Assembly: GCA_946886865.1 (NCBI GenBank)
Contig: CAMPJI010000019.1
Location: 1 to 35,159 of the forward strand
Length of the DNA: 35,159 nucleotides
Reading direction: 5' to 3'
Source of the DNA: an uncultured Lysobacterales bacterium
GTDB taxonomy: Bacteria; Pseudomonadota; Gammaproteobacteria; Xanthomonadales; Xanthomonadaceae
Shown here: one piece after another, positions 15,564-24,376 of the stretch
Layout of the letters: the number at the start of each line of letters is the position of its first letter
How positions within the stretch are numbered: position 1 is the stretch's first letter
Notes under the pieces: generated by a model
Told to the model about the DNA's origin: nothing
The model's input: only the letters and a program-made list of their open reading frames with translations
Databases searched by the model: none
Program-made: the position numbers and the translations under genes

Positions 15564-15845
15564 TCAGTACGTCACCACGTCGACCGGCCGGCCGGCGCTG
15601 TCATGGGTGCGTTCGATCAGGGCACGCCGGCCGTGGGCCACTGCCTGACCGTGCGGTAGCACCAGAGTGCTTTCCGCATCGGACCGGTTGCGGTCGTCCG
15701 CCGGATTGGCGCCCGTGGTCGTCCGATCGCGTTCGACGATTCGCAAGCCCACGCCCATGGCCGTGTCGGCCTGCTCGGCGCGCACAGGTACCGCGACGGC
15801 AAGCGCCGACATAAGCACCGCGGACAGCTGAATGGTTCGACGCAT
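15564..15845 (-). CDS. small exported protein of unknown function
   Basis: Predicted 93-residue protein that I cannot assign to a family. I chose the ATG at 15845 because AGGAGG lies 7 bp upstream and because it places a clear signal peptide at the N-terminus (MRRTIQLSAVLMSALAVAVPVRA, cleaved near residue 23). An upstream in-frame ATG at 15896 would bury the signal peptide. The mature part is about 70 residues, rich in charged residues, T, and N (TTTGANPADDRNRSD), with no cysteines, ending VDVVTY. It stands alone between the lytic transglycosylase and a gene-free stretch; function unknown. Confidence 0.6.
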   Translation of the reverse strand: MRRTIQLSAVLMSALAVAVPVRAEQADTAMGVGLRIVERDRTTTGANPADDRNRSDAESTLVLPHGQAVAHGRRALIERTHDSAGRPVDVVTY

Positions 15846-16250
15846 AACGCGCCCTCCTGGCCGGTCCAACGCATCACGTCGGACACGCCGGCCCATGGAT
15901 CCGCGAGGAGGCGGGGCGCCGGTTCCCGGGCCCGCAGAACGGGACCCGTCACGTCGACAGTGCGCCGGGTCGCGTCAAGACGACGAGACGTGGGGCGTGC
16001 ATTCCGCGTGTCGAGCGCTCTCCTGAGGGGCGGCGTTCCAGGCGATTGCGCAGGGTCCGAGCCGCGCGACCCGGTCATGCCTTGCGGCGCCACGTCCTGG
16101 AAGTCACGGTGCGTTCCTAGCTTTCGCTGGATGGACGGCGGCTGGAGGCCGACCCCGGAACTCGCGGCGGACAGCCAGCGCAGGCGCCGTTGCGCCGGCA
16201 TCAGGGGTTCGCCGGGCGCCCCATTCCGATGCGAGGACCTGAACCACCGG
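15846..16250. other. gene-free stretch
   Basis: About 400 bp between the small exported protein and tRNA-Leu. Open frames here are short, lack ribosome sites and have no family features. I see no convincing promoter, terminator, repeat or structured RNA; a few GC-rich palindromes (for example around 15925) are what base composition predicts. It must contain the promoter of the 93-residue gene near its left edge. Confidence 0.5.
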
Positions 16251-16337
16251 TGGTGCCCGGAGCCGGACTCGAACCGGCATACCCTTGCGGGTGGCGGATT
16301 TTAAGTCCGCTGCGTCTACCGATTTCGCCATCCGGGC
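16251..16337 (-). tRNA. tRNA-Leu (anticodon TAA)
   Basis: An 87-nt class II tRNA on the minus strand: acceptor GCCCGGA, D arm GGCGAAATCGGTAGACGC, anticodon stem GCGGA/TCCGC around loop CTTAAAA (anticodon TAA), long variable arm CACCCGCAAGGGT, T arm GGTTCGAGTCC, and encoded CCA. It reads UUA leucine codons, which are rare in this DNA. Confidence 0.97.
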
Positions 16338-16421
16338 CAAGCGGCGGGCGCTAGCTTACGACAGCCGTCAAGCGGCGACGGGTGCGGTCACGGCGTGACA
16401 CCGGCCCGGCCGCGCGTGGCG

Positions 16422-18140
16422 TCAGCCGCCGGGTGGGCGCGCCGCGTCGCCTTCCTGAAGGTGCGGCTTGAACGGGATGTCCGGCGGCGGGCGCGCGGTG
16501 GCGGGCTGCTCGTTGAGGTTGGGGTCGGAGATGCCGCAACCGCCGCCCAGCGCGAGGAATGCGATGCCGCAGATGATCCGCTTGTTGGTGCCCGGGATCG
16601 GGATCGCCACTTCCTTGTAGCCCTTGCGCACCCACTCCTCCAGCAGCGTTTCGCTGGGACGCCAGTACTTGTCGAACACGGTCGGCTCATAATCGGTCGG
16701 CGGCCGCCGCAGCCAGGTGCCGGCGCGATCGAGGTCGGCGATCTCTTCGGTGATGGCACCGGGCGGCCGGTTGGGCGAGGCCGATCCCGTTGGCTCGGCC
16801 AGCCGCACGCGACCTTCGCTGTCGTAGAGGCCGGGCGGCTGGCCCGGACGCCCGCGCTGACCACCGGGCTGCGCTTCGCGGGCCGCGCCCAGGTCGTCGC
16901 CGCGTCGCGGCGAAGGCCAAGCGCCGGGTGCGGGGTCGGGTCGTGGCCCCTGCCCTGCGAGGGTCGAAGGCGTGCCCGTCGCGGCGCGCTCGGATGTCGA
17001 CGAAGTCGACGACGGCGAAGAGGCGGGTGTCGTCGCCTGGCCGTTGCCCGCATCGGCGACGGTGTCGGCCGGCGGCGCGGGACGGGTGGGCATCGGGATA
17101 CTGCGCTCCCGGACCTCGGGCGTGTCGCTGCGCATGCCAGGGGCCGACGGCGTAGGCACCGCCACCTGCGGCAACGCGCGCGGCCGGATCGGCGCGGGAA
17201 TGTCGCGTTGGCCGACATCGGGCGTGCGCATCGGCAGGTCGGGCGAGGCCAGTTCCCCTACCGGCAATTCGCGCGGCGCCGGCATGCGCGCCTGCAGCGG
17301 CACGGGCACCTCGCGCACCGCGACCTCGGGCACCCGCGCGTCCAGTTCCGGCGACTGGAGGCTCGGTTGCGACGTGCGCCGGGTGGGCGGCAGCACGAAC
17401 TCCACGGTCGGCGTATCCGGCACCACCTCGCTGACGGCAATCGGCTGGTCAGCCGGCGGTGATGGCGTCGGAACGTCACGCTGGGCCACGTCCGGCACGG
17501 GCACGTCGAGCAGCGGCACGGGCGGCGCCGCGACTTCGGCCATGCGCGGCGCGCGCGGCGGCGCCGGTTCGGTGGGGTCTGCAGGCGCGTCCGTGCTCTC
17601 CGCATTGGCCGGCGCATCCGTCGGGGCCTGCTCGGACGGCGCGGGCGCGTCGGTCGCGACCGAAGGCGCCTCGTCGCCCGACGGCCCGCCCACCTCGGCC
17701 GGTGTGCCCTCGCCCACATACTCGACCTGCACCACCAGTTCGCCGGCGGCCGGGGGCGCATCGAAGCGCGGCGGGGCGAACAGCAGCCACAGCATGAAGA
17801 TCGCGAGCGCGATATGGACGATGGCCGAGCCGGCCGTCGCCACCCAGCGCAAGCCGCGCTGCTCGGGCTCGGGCGCCTGCCAGTGCTGGCGCCACACCGA
17901 TGAAAACGCCTGCCAGCGAGTGAGCTCCGCCGCGCGCCGCGGCGGATGCGCCAGCGGCCGCGCCACCAGCACCCCGACCATCGCATCCGCTGTTGCGCCT
18001 GTTACACGTCCCGGCCGGAGCGCGGCTTCGGCCAGCCAGGCCTTCCATCCCGGCGGGAATTCACCCGGTGGGTGGCCGCGACGCTGCACCAGGCGCAGCC
18101 GCCGCTGCACCGCCTCGATCAGCTCGCTGGCGGAATACAT
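16422..18140 (-). CDS. transmembrane repetitive protein (xanthomonad-type, proline-rich periplasmic)
   Basis: Function unknown; resembles proteins annotated 'transmembrane repetitive protein' in xanthomonads. The 572 residues divide into a basic cytoplasmic part (1-101, ending WRQHWQAPEPEQRGLRW), one transmembrane helix (102-121), and a long Pro/Ala-rich periplasmic region. Within this are four degenerate copies of P-[DE]-V-x2-R-x-[VI]-P (216-224, 271-279, 307-315, 341-349). A compact conserved-looking C-terminal domain (about 484-562) holds FDKYWRPSETLLEEWV, IPIPGTNKRI and two cysteines (C524, C535). The layout recalls TonB or TolA, but no TonB C-terminal motif is visible. It starts 9 bp after nfuA, so the two are probably cotranscribed. 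Confidence 0.85.
   Translation of the reverse strand: MYSASELIEAVQRRLRLVQRRGHPPGEFPPGWKAWLAEAALRPGRVTGATADAMVGVLVARPLAHPPRRAAELTRWQAFSSVWRQHWQAPEPEQRGLRWVATAGSAIVHIALAIFMLWLLFAPPRFDAPPAAGELVVQVEYVGEGTPAEVGGPSGDEAPSVATDAPAPSEQAPTDAPANAESTDAPADPTEPAPPRAPRMAEVAAPPVPLLDVPVPDVAQRDVPTPSPPADQPIAVSEVVPDTPTVEFVLPPTRRTSQPSLQSPELDARVPEVAVREVPVPLQARMPAPRELPVGELASPDLPMRTPDVGQRDIPAPIRPRALPQVAVPTPSAPGMRSDTPEVRERSIPMPTRPAPPADTVADAGNGQATTPASSPSSTSSTSERAATGTPSTLAGQGPRPDPAPGAWPSPRRGDDLGAAREAQPGGQRGRPGQPPGLYDSEGRVRLAEPTGSASPNRPPGAITEEIADLDRAGTWLRRPPTDYEPTVFDKYWRPSETLLEEWVRKGYKEVAIPIPGTNKRIICGIAFLALGGGCGISDPNLNEQPATARPPPDIPFKPHLQEGDAARPPGG
17094..17495 (-). repeat. degenerate protein-level repeats in the transmembrane repetitive protein
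   Basis: Four copies of the nine-residue unit P-[DE]-V-x-x-R-x-[VI]-P, spaced 34-55 residues apart and separated by proline-rich linkers (PDVAQRDVP, PEVAVREVP, PDVGQRDIP, PEVRERSIP). Divergence at DNA level shows they are old and held by selection on protein, not recent tandem duplications. Confidence 0.7.
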
Positions 18141-18149
18141 CCGCCCCGG

Positions 18150-18746
18150 TCAGGCCGCGCTGTCGCGGCTGATGTAGGGCGCCGTTCCCGTGTCGTGATC
18201 GGTCGCGTCCCGCACCGCCGTCACGCCGGGCACTTTTTCCAGCAGGGTCTTCTCGATGCCCTGCTTCAGCGTGACGTCGGCCATCCCGCACCCGTGGCAT
18301 CCGCCACCGAAGCGCAGCAGCACCACGCCATCGGCGGTCACTTCCTGCACGGCGACGTGGCCACGGTGCTGGGCGAGCTGCGGGTTGATCTCGTTGTCGA
18401 CCACCCACCGCACACGCTCCACCAGTGATGCGCCCGCCTCCGGCTCGTGGCCCTTGATGCGCGGCGCACGGATTTGCAACTGACCGCCCGTGTCGCGGGT
18501 TTCGTAGTCGATTTCGGCACCGTCGAGCCACTTCACGCTGGCCGACTCCAACCACAGCGTGAAGCCTTCGCAGTCGATCGCCCACTCGTCGCCCGCCAGT
18601 TCGGCAGGCTCGGCGAACTCCAGGCGCACGTCCGCGCGCGGCGTGCCGGCATGGACGGCGGACAGCTTCACCCCCAGACCCGGCAGGGCCTCGCGGTCGA
18701 GCAGGCGGCGGAAGTGGGTTTGTGCGGATTCGGAAATCTGGATCAT
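18150..18746 (-). CDS. nfuA: Fe-S cluster carrier protein NfuA
   Basis: Cytoplasmic iron-sulfur cluster carrier that delivers [4Fe-4S] clusters to apoproteins, important under oxidative or iron stress. The 198 residues have a degenerate A-type (HesB-like) N-terminal domain (about 1-95, [13 protein letters not shown]) lacking its cysteines, and a Nfu domain (about 105-185) with the cluster-binding C150-x2-C153 in [15 protein letters not shown]. Length and domain order match NfuA. A -10-like TAGAAT lies at 18753-18758, so the transcript may be nearly leaderless. It is followed 9 bp later by the transmembrane repetitive protein. Confidence 0.95.
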   Translation of the reverse strand: MIQISESAQTHFRRLLDREALPGLGVKLSAVHAGTPRADVRLEFAEPAELAGDEWAIDCEGFTLWLESASVKWLDGAEIDYETRDTGGQLQIRAPRIKGHEPEAGASLVERVRWVVDNEINPQLAQHRGHVAVQEVTADGVVLLRFGGGCHGCGMADVTLKQGIEKTLLEKVPGVTAVRDATDHDTGTAPYISRDSAA

Positions 18747-18846
18747 CCCGCTATTCTAACGGGGTCGGCGGCATGCTCTGGCGTCCGCTGCCTTGCGCCG
18801 CCGCCGTGGATGCGTGCGGTTCATCGTTCCGCAACCGAGGTGCCCC

Positions 18847-19188
18847 ATGTCCGATCTCGTCCCCCTCGCCCAGGCCCACTGCGTGCCACGGCGCGGCAGC
18901 GAACACCGCCTGACCGAAGCACGCGTCCGCGAACTGATGCCGGAGGTGCCGGGTTGGGAGGTCACCGAGGGCGGTCACGCACTGAGCCGTACCTTCACCT
19001 TCGACGACTACCACCGGACGATGGCCTTCGTGAATGCACTGGCCTATGTCGCCCACCGCGAGGACCACCACCCCGACCTAGGCGTGCATTACGACCGCTG
19101 CGTGGTGCGGTATTCGACCCATGATGTCGGCGGCCTGAGCGAAAACGACTTCATCTGTGCGGCCAAGGCAGCCGCCCTCGCCGACTGA
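18847..19188 (+). CDS. phhB: 4a-hydroxytetrahydrobiopterin dehydratase (pterin-4a-carbinolamine dehydratase)
   Basis: Dehydrates 4a-hydroxytetrahydropterin so that the cofactor of phenylalanine hydroxylase can be recycled. The 113-residue length fits. The signature [31 protein letters not shown] carries the catalytic histidines (H74, H75, H92), and W37 of PGWEV is the usual pterin-site tryptophan. GAGG sits 7 bp before the ATG at 18847. It is divergent from nfuA and followed 29 bp later by a co-oriented lipoprotein gene. phhA itself is not in the window. Confidence 0.93.
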   Translation: MSDLVPLAQAHCVPRRGSEHRLTEARVRELMPEVPGWEVTEGGHALSRTFTFDDYHRTMAFVNALAYVAHREDHHPDLGVHYDRCVVRYSTHDVGGLSENDFICAAKAAALAD

Positions 19189-19217
19189 CCCGTCCACTTC
19201 CGATGGAGGAGCGCCGC

Positions 19218-19631
19218 ATGAAGCTTCGACTCACCCTGACCGCGTTGGCCTGCACGGCGCTCGCCGCCTGCGCGCCCGCGCCCGAAGGCCCGCCGGCCCA
19301 AGCGCCGACGGACCTGATGGCGGTCGACACCCCGCCCCCCGCCTACCCGGAGGCGCTGGCCTGCGACGACATCGGCGGTCAGACGGTGCTGACCGTGACG
19401 GTCGGCCCCGAAGGCCGGCCGACCAATGTGCGCGTGAAGCAAAGCAGCGGCCAGCCGGAGCTGGACGCGGCGGCTGTCGAAGGGGTGAAGGTCTGGCAGT
19501 TCCGCGCGGCCACGCGCGCCGGACAGGCCGTATCAACGGACATTCAGGTCCCGGTGACGTTCAAGCCGCCGACCATGCGGCCGGACCGCTGCTTCGCCCT
19601 GGACGAAGAGCGGCGCGACAGCACGCTTTGA
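19218..19631 (+). CDS. lipoprotein with a TonB C-terminal-like domain
   Basis: Predicted lipoprotein of 137 residues. The ATG at 19218 is preferred over one at 19203 because GGAGGA lies 7 bp upstream and the product then begins with a standard lipoprotein signal MKLRLTLTALACTALAAC; the lipobox is LAAC with the lipidated cysteine at 18. Residues about 35-120 read as a TonB C-terminal domain: PPPAYPEAL, G-TVLTVTVGPEGRPTNVRVKQSSGQPELDAAAVEGVKVWQFRAA, then VPVTFKP. It lacks the TonB membrane helix and proline-rich stalk. A cysteine pair (C47 region and C near the end) may form a disulfide. Function unknown. Confidence 0.82.
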   Translation: MKLRLTLTALACTALAACAPAPEGPPAQAPTDLMAVDTPPPAYPEALACDDIGGQTVLTVTVGPEGRPTNVRVKQSSGQPELDAAAVEGVKVWQFRAATRAGQAVSTDIQVPVTFKPPTMRPDRCFALDEERRDSTL

Positions 19632-19632
19632 C

Positions 19633-20622
19633 TCAGCCCTGGAGGCGGTCGAGCACGTCGACCAGTTCCGGGACCAGCGGCGCGTTGAGCAGGTAGGGCG
19701 CACGACCGTCGTCCAGCGCGAATTCCAGCGTGGAGGCATGCAGGAACAGGCGCTTCAGCCCCACCTGCTCGCGCAGGCGCCGGTTGACCTCCGGATCGCC
19801 ATATTTCGCGTCGCCGGCCACCGCATGCCCGATGGACTGTGCGTGCACGCGGATCTGGTGGGTGCGCCCGGTTTCGATCCGCACCTCGCACCAGGACTGG
19901 CCGCCCCGCCGTTCAAGCAGCCTGAAGTGGCTCAACGAAGCCTTGCCTGCCGGGCTGGCGTGATCCACGACCTGCACGTGGCGCTCGCCCCCCTGCCGCA
20001 GACCCACGTGCAGCGGGGCATCCACGCTCATCACGCCATCGGGCATGCGGCCTGTGACCAGGGCCAGATAGCGCTTGCGGATAGCGCCGCCGGTGCCGGA
20101 CTCCTCCCGCATCAGCGCCTGCAGTTCCGTCAAAGCCGAACGCTTCTTGGCCACCAGCAGCAAACCGGACGTATCACGGTCCAGGCGGTGGACCAGTTCC
20201 AGCGACTGGTTGGGCCGCAGCGCCCGCAGGGTCTCGATCGCACCGAAGCTGATCCCGCTGCCGCCGTGGCTGGCCACGCCGGACGGCTTGTTGAGGGCGA
20301 GCAGCCGCGCGTCCTCGAAGACAATCGCCGCCTCCAGGGCGTCCAGGAAGCCTTTAGGAGGCGCGGCCGCATCGCCCGGCTCACTGAGACGCACCGGCGG
20401 GATTCGGACTTCATCGCCGCCGGCCAGCTTGCGCTCGGCCTTGGCACGTCCCCCGTTCACCCGGACCTGCCCTGACCGCACCAGCTTGTAGACAAGCGAG
20501 CGTGGCGCGCCTTTCAGCTGCCCGAGCAGGAAGTTGTCCAGGCGCTGGCCATCGCGGTCGTCGGGCACCCGTACGGTGCGGGCGCCGCCGCCGCGGGGGC
20601 CCGGGGTAGCTGAATCGGTCAT
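19633..20622 (-). CDS. rluC: 23S rRNA pseudouridine synthase RluC
   Basis: Converts uridines at about positions 955, 2504 and 2580 of 23S rRNA to pseudouridine. The product (329 residues from the ATG at 20622) has an S4 RNA-binding domain (about 15-75, RLDNFLLGQLKGAPRSLVYKLVRSGQVRVNG) and the RluA-type catalytic domain with HRLDRDTSGLLLVAK (catalytic D148) and the KYGD and FLHA motifs. A TTG at 20628 is an alternative start adding two residues. It is divergent from rne, the same arrangement as in Escherichia coli, which supports RluC over the related RluD. Confidence 0.95.
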   Translation of the reverse strand: MTDSATPGPRGGGARTVRVPDDRDGQRLDNFLLGQLKGAPRSLVYKLVRSGQVRVNGGRAKAERKLAGGDEVRIPPVRLSEPGDAAAPPKGFLDALEAAIVFEDARLLALNKPSGVASHGGSGISFGAIETLRALRPNQSLELVHRLDRDTSGLLLVAKKRSALTELQALMREESGTGGAIRKRYLALVTGRMPDGVMSVDAPLHVGLRQGGERHVQVVDHASPAGKASLSHFRLLERRGGQSWCEVRIETGRTHQIRVHAQSIGHAVAGDAKYGDPEVNRRLREQVGLKRLFLHASTLEFALDDGRAPYLLNAPLVPELVDVLDRLQG

Positions 20623-20637
20623 TCGCAAAGGGTTATC

Positions 20638-20646
20638 TGATACACT
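20638..20646 (+). promoter_or_regulatory. candidate extended -10 promoter for rne
   Basis: TGA-TACACT forms an extended -10 (TG-n then TACACT, 20641-20646). No good -35 is seen 16-18 bp upstream, as is common with extended -10 promoters. Use of this site would give a leader of roughly 525-530 nt before rne. Confidence 0.45.
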
Positions 20647-20651
20647 CGCGA

Positions 20652-21179
20652 CGCGAGATAAGGTTTTGATTTCGCAGGAAGTTGCCGGCTACGGCGCGTG
20701 CATGTCACGCCCCCGTTCCGGGAAGGGGCCGAAAGCCCCGTCCTGCGTTTCCGTACCGTGCCTGACCACTGCCCCGGGGGCAGCCATGTTAGCAGCGACG
20801 GTCCGGCGGAACCGACCCTCGTCCGGCGGGTCCAACCCGCCTGCGATGAACACCCCCGCGTGACGCCCCGGTGGCTGCCTTCTGGCGCCGGATGTGGCCC
20901 GCGGATTGCCCCGAGCGACGCCTGCGTCGCCGGCCCCCGAACCCGGTTTCAAGCAAAAACAAGAGAAGCGCTCCCGCGGTCCGCCGTGGTGTCGTAGCGC
21001 TGGAAGTTGAGGTCCAGTTGGCGCGTGCGGACGCAGTTGAATCCGCACCGCCCCACGGGTGGGAACGCCCCGGGGTGCAACCCGTGGCCCAGGCCGCGGG
21101 GTCCAGCCGACCGGACTTGAGTTCCCAGAGAGCGAAACGCCAGGGCGTTCCGCGCGGTAGAGCGCGCGAGGACGCAACA
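20652..21179 (+). promoter_or_regulatory. long structured 5' leader of rne
   Basis: The stretch before rne has no credible gene but many inverted repeats: GCGACG-CCTG-CGTCGC (20915-20930); AGCGCT (20967-20972) pairing with AGCGCT (20996-21001) around an inner CCGCGG/CCGTGG stem; GTGCGGA/TCCGCAC (21025-21031 with 21042-21048); CCACGGGT/ACCCGTGG (21053-21060 with 21080-21087) holding a small GGG-AACG-CCC hairpin; and short stems just before the start codon. In E. coli the rne leader is also long and structured and is how RNase E destabilises its own mRNA. I infer the same autoregulation here. Confidence 0.65.
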
Positions 21180-24100
21180 ATGAAGCGTATGTTGATCAAT
21201 GCGACGCAGGCCGAAGAGCTGCGCGTCGCGATCGTCGACGGCCAGAACCTGTACGACATCGATATCGAACAGCCGTCGAAGGAACAGAAGAAGTCCAATA
21301 TCTACAAGGGCAAGATCACCCGTCTCGAGCCGTCGCTCGAAGCCGCGTTCGTCGAGTACGGTGCTGCCCGCCACGGCTTCCTGCCGTTGAAGGAAATCTC
21401 CCGCGACTACTTCCAGGCCGGGGTCGACCACAACAAGGCCGGTCTGAAGGAACTGCTGCGCGAGGGCCAGGAAGTGGTCGTGCAGGTCGACAAGGAAGAG
21501 CGCGGCAACAAGGGCGCCGCCCTGACCACGTTCATCTCGCTGGCCGGCCGCTACATGGTGCTGATGCCGAACTCGCCCACCGCCGGCGGCGTCTCGCGCC
21601 GGATCGAGGGCGAGGACCGCGCCGAGCTGAAGAAGGCGATGGACGCGCTGACCATCCCCGACGACATGGGCGTGATCATCCGCACCGCCGGCGTCGGCCG
21701 CGATGCCGAAGAGCTGCAGTGGGACCTGGATTACCTGGTCAGCGTCTGGAAGGCCGTCACCGATGCCGCGCTGAGCAAGCCTTCGCCGTTCCTGATTTAC
21801 CAGGAGTCACGCCTCATCATCCGCGCCCTGCGCGACTACATGCGCCCGGACATCGGCGAGATCCTGGTCGACACCGACGAGATGTACGCCGAGGCGCGCG
21901 AGTTCGTCGAGCAGGTCATGCCGCACAACATGCGCAAGCTCAAGCACTACACGGACGACACGCCGCTGTTCAACCGCTTCCAGATCGAGTCGCAGATCGA
22001 GAGCGCGTACGAGCGCGAAGTGCGCCTGCCGTCGGGTGGCGCGCTGGTGATCGACCAGACCGAGGCACTGACCGCGATCGACGTGAACTCCGCGCGCGCC
22101 ACCAAGGGCAGCGACATCGAGGAGACCGCGTTCAACACCAACCTGGAGGCGGCCGAGGAGGTCGCGCGCCAGATGCGCCTGCGCGACCTGGGCGGCCTGG
22201 TGGTGATCGACTTCATCGACATGTCCTCCAACCGCCACCAGCGCGACGTGGAAAACCGGCTGCAGCAGGCGCTCAAGCAGGACCGCGCGCGCGTGCAGGT
22301 CGGCCGCATCTCGCGCTTCGGCCTGCTGGAAATGAGCCGCCAGCGCCTGCGACCGAGCCTGGGCGAGTCCAGCCAGATCGTCTGCCCGCGCTGCGAGGGC
22401 CACGGCCGCATGCGCAGCGTCGAGTCGCTGTCGCTGTCGATCCTGCGCCTGGCCGAAGAGCACGCCATGAAGGACAACACCGGCCAGGTGCTGGTGCAGG
22501 CCCCGATCGAGATCGCCACCTACCTGCTCAACGAGAAGCGCCGCGCACTGAGCGAGATCGAGCAGCGTCATGACGCGCCGATCGTGATCGTCGCCGACGA
22601 CCAGCTGCAGACGCCGCACTTCGAGGTCACCCGTATCCGCGAGAACGAACTGGGCGAGGAAACCACCAAGCCCAGCTACCACCGCGGCACACCGCGCAAG
22701 CTGCCGACGCATGCGCTGACCAAGGCGCACCTCAACATCCCGGCCGCGCCGGCGGTGACCAACGTCAAACCGGCCCACCCCGCCCCGCTGCGCGAGCCCC
22801 GCGAAGTGCAGGCCGCGCCGGTCGCGCCCGCGCCGGCACCGGTCGTGGTCGCGCCCACGCATTCGGGCGGCGTGGTCGAGCGCATCCTGCGCTTCTTCCG
22901 CGGCCCCGCCGCAGCCACCGAGACCCGCGAGAAGCCGGCCCGCGAAGCACGCAGCGAAGAGCGTGGGGATCGCGGGAACGGCCAAAGACGGGACGGCCGC
23001 AACGGCAAGTCCGGCGCGCGCGATGGCCGCGATGGCCGTCGAAGCGAAGGCCGCGGCAACAAGCAGGCCGAAGCCGGAGGCAACCGCCAGCAGAAGCAGA
23101 AAGCGCAGCCGAAGAACGAGCCGAAGCAGGAGCCGCGCGAGCCCAAGCGCGAGGCGAAGCCGGACGGTCGACAGGAGCCGCGCCAGGGCCGCAAGGGCGG
23201 ACGTGGCAAGTCCGAGGAGACGCCGGTCGACGTGAGCCGCACCGCGGCACATGCCCAGGAGGCACGCAGCGACACGACGCAATCGGAAGTTGCGGTGCCC
23301 GCAGCCGCGGCCGCCGCGGTGACCGTGACCACCCCGCACGACAGCGCGCCGGCGGCGGCTGACGACACCAGGGCGCAGACCGCCGCAGACGCGACGACCC
23401 AGCCGGGCGATGACACCGGTGCCGCTGGCGAAGGCACCGGACGCCGCCGTCGCGGCCGCCGTGGCGGCCGTCGTCGTCGTCGTGGAGGCGATGCTGCCAG
23501 CGGTGAGAACGGCCAGGACGGTACCGGCAACGACGTGCTGTCGGGCGACGAAGACGACCACGCCGCCATCGAAGAGCGCCCCACGGGTGACGCCCAGCGA
23601 CCGCAGCCCGAGTTCGACTTCGAGGACGACGCGGCACCCGCCCCGACCCCTGCCCGTCGTCCGGCGCCGCAGGCACCCCGGGCTGCCGCAGCCGACACCG
23701 CAGCACCGGTAGCACCGGCCGCTGCCGCGGCGGCCGCAGTCGGTGGTCATGCCGATGCCGGCGACAACGTCGACACGTCGATGAAGCAGGACGCGCGGAC
23801 GCCGGAGGCCCCGACCCCGTCCGCTGCCACGCAGCCGTTGACGGACACGCAGCCGCACGCCCCGGTCAGTTCGGACGTGTCCGAGCCGGCCGCCGTTGCT
23901 GCCCAGGCGCTGTCCACTTCACCGGCAGCGGCACCGTCGGACGCGCCTGAGGTGGAATCTGCACCGGCGTCCATCGCGAAGCCCGACGCGCCGCGTGCTG
24001 CCACCGCAGCCGCTGCCTCGGGTGCGGATGCGGATGCGGATGCGGTGCACGAGGACCGCGTGCCGGCCACTGCATCGCCCGGCGAGCGTGCGACGCCTAC

Positions 24101-24278
24101 CCCGGATGCGCTGCCGCGTACAGGCGGCCTCTTCGACGCCCCGCACGCGGACACCCCGGCCGGGACGGACCCGGCGGCGGATGGCGAAGAAGCCGGTGCC
24201 GCCTCGCAGGTCCAGCCGGACGCGGAGACCGCGGCGGTCGAAGGCGAAACCGGAAAGCCGGAAGAGCGCCACGCCTGA
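21180..24278 (+). CDS. rne: ribonuclease E
   Basis: Essential endoribonuclease and degradosome scaffold, 1032 residues. The catalytic half has the S1 domain (about 38-120, starting [21 protein letters not shown]), the 5' sensor and DNase I-like domain with Mg ligands D301 and D344 (TAIDVNSAR and VVIDFIDM), and the Zn-link C402-x2-C405. Residues 565-575 ([11 protein letters not shown]) look like the amphipathic membrane-targeting helix. The rest is disordered: a basic Q/K/R-rich part, an arginine-rich RNA-binding block near 754-770, and a long Ala/Pro/Asp-rich tail. Starts at 21180 or the ATG at 21189 are possible. A strong terminator follows. Confidence 0.97.
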   Translation: MKRMLINATQAEELRVAIVDGQNLYDIDIEQPSKEQKKSNIYKGKITRLEPSLEAAFVEYGAARHGFLPLKEISRDYFQAGVDHNKAGLKELLREGQEVVVQVDKEERGNKGAALTTFISLAGRYMVLMPNSPTAGGVSRRIEGEDRAELKKAMDALTIPDDMGVIIRTAGVGRDAEELQWDLDYLVSVWKAVTDAALSKPSPFLIYQESRLIIRALRDYMRPDIGEILVDTDEMYAEAREFVEQVMPHNMRKLKHYTDDTPLFNRFQIESQIESAYEREVRLPSGGALVIDQTEALTAIDVNSARATKGSDIEETAFNTNLEAAEEVARQMRLRDLGGLVVIDFIDMSSNRHQRDVENRLQQALKQDRARVQVGRISRFGLLEMSRQRLRPSLGESSQIVCPRCEGHGRMRSVESLSLSILRLAEEHAMKDNTGQVLVQAPIEIATYLLNEKRRALSEIEQRHDAPIVIVADDQLQTPHFEVTRIRENELGEETTKPSYHRGTPRKLPTHALTKAHLNIPAAPAVTNVKPAHPAPLREPREVQAAPVAPAPAPVVVAPTHSGGVVERILRFFRGPAAATETREKPAREARSEERGDRGNGQRRDGRNGKSGARDGRDGRRSEGRGNKQAEAGGNRQQKQKAQPKNEPKQEPREPKREAKPDGRQEPRQGRKGGRGKSEETPVDVSRTAAHAQEARSDTTQSEVAVPAAAAAAVTVTTPHDSAPAAADDTRAQTAADATTQPGDDTGAAGEGTGRRRRGRRGGRRRRRGGDAASGENGQDGTGNDVLSGDEDDHAAIEERPTGDAQRPQPEFDFEDDAAPAPTPARRPAPQAPRAAAADTAAPVAPAAAAAAAVGGHADAGDNVDTSMKQDARTPEAPTPSAATQPLTDTQPHAPVSSDVSEPAAVAAQALSTSPAAAPSDAPEVESAPASIAKPDAPRAATAAAASGADADADAVHEDRVPATASPGERATPTPDALPRTGGLFDAPHADTPAGTDPAADGEEAGAASQVQPDAETAAVEGETGKPEERHA
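23469..23483 (+). repeat. CGT trinucleotide run in rne
   Basis: Five perfect CGT copies encoding consecutive arginines inside the arginine-rich RNA-binding block of RNase E. A second simple repeat, TGCGGA hexamers (almost four copies, 24023-24046), encodes Ala-Asp repeats in the disordered tail. Both could vary in copy number between strains. Confidence 0.7.
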
Positions 24279-24304
24279 CCCGCGTCCGCACCGCGCACGA
24301 GAAG

Positions 24305-24336
24305 AGAGGGCCGCGCAATGCGGCCCTCTTTTTTTT
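24305..24336 (+). terminator. intrinsic terminator of rne
   Basis: Perfect 10-bp stem AGAGGGCCGC / GCGGCCCTCT (24305-24314 and 24320-24329), a 5-nt loop GCAAT, then an uninterrupted T tract ending at 24336. It lies 26 bp after the rne stop and 40 bp before the convergent regulator's stop. Confidence 0.95.
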
Positions 24337-24376
24337 CAGCAGAGTTCGCGCCATGGCCCGCAACGGGTCGCGCGCG

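Noticed and set aside
15960..16304. Short plus-strand frame in the gene-free stretch
   Set aside because: It reads into the tRNA-Leu gene, lacks a ribosome site and gives a low-complexity Arg-rich product.
16338..16371. TTGACG upstream of tRNA-Leu as a -35 element
   Set aside because: No -10-like hexamer lies 16-18 bp downstream; the nearest TAGCGC is only 12 bp away, so I did not call a promoter.
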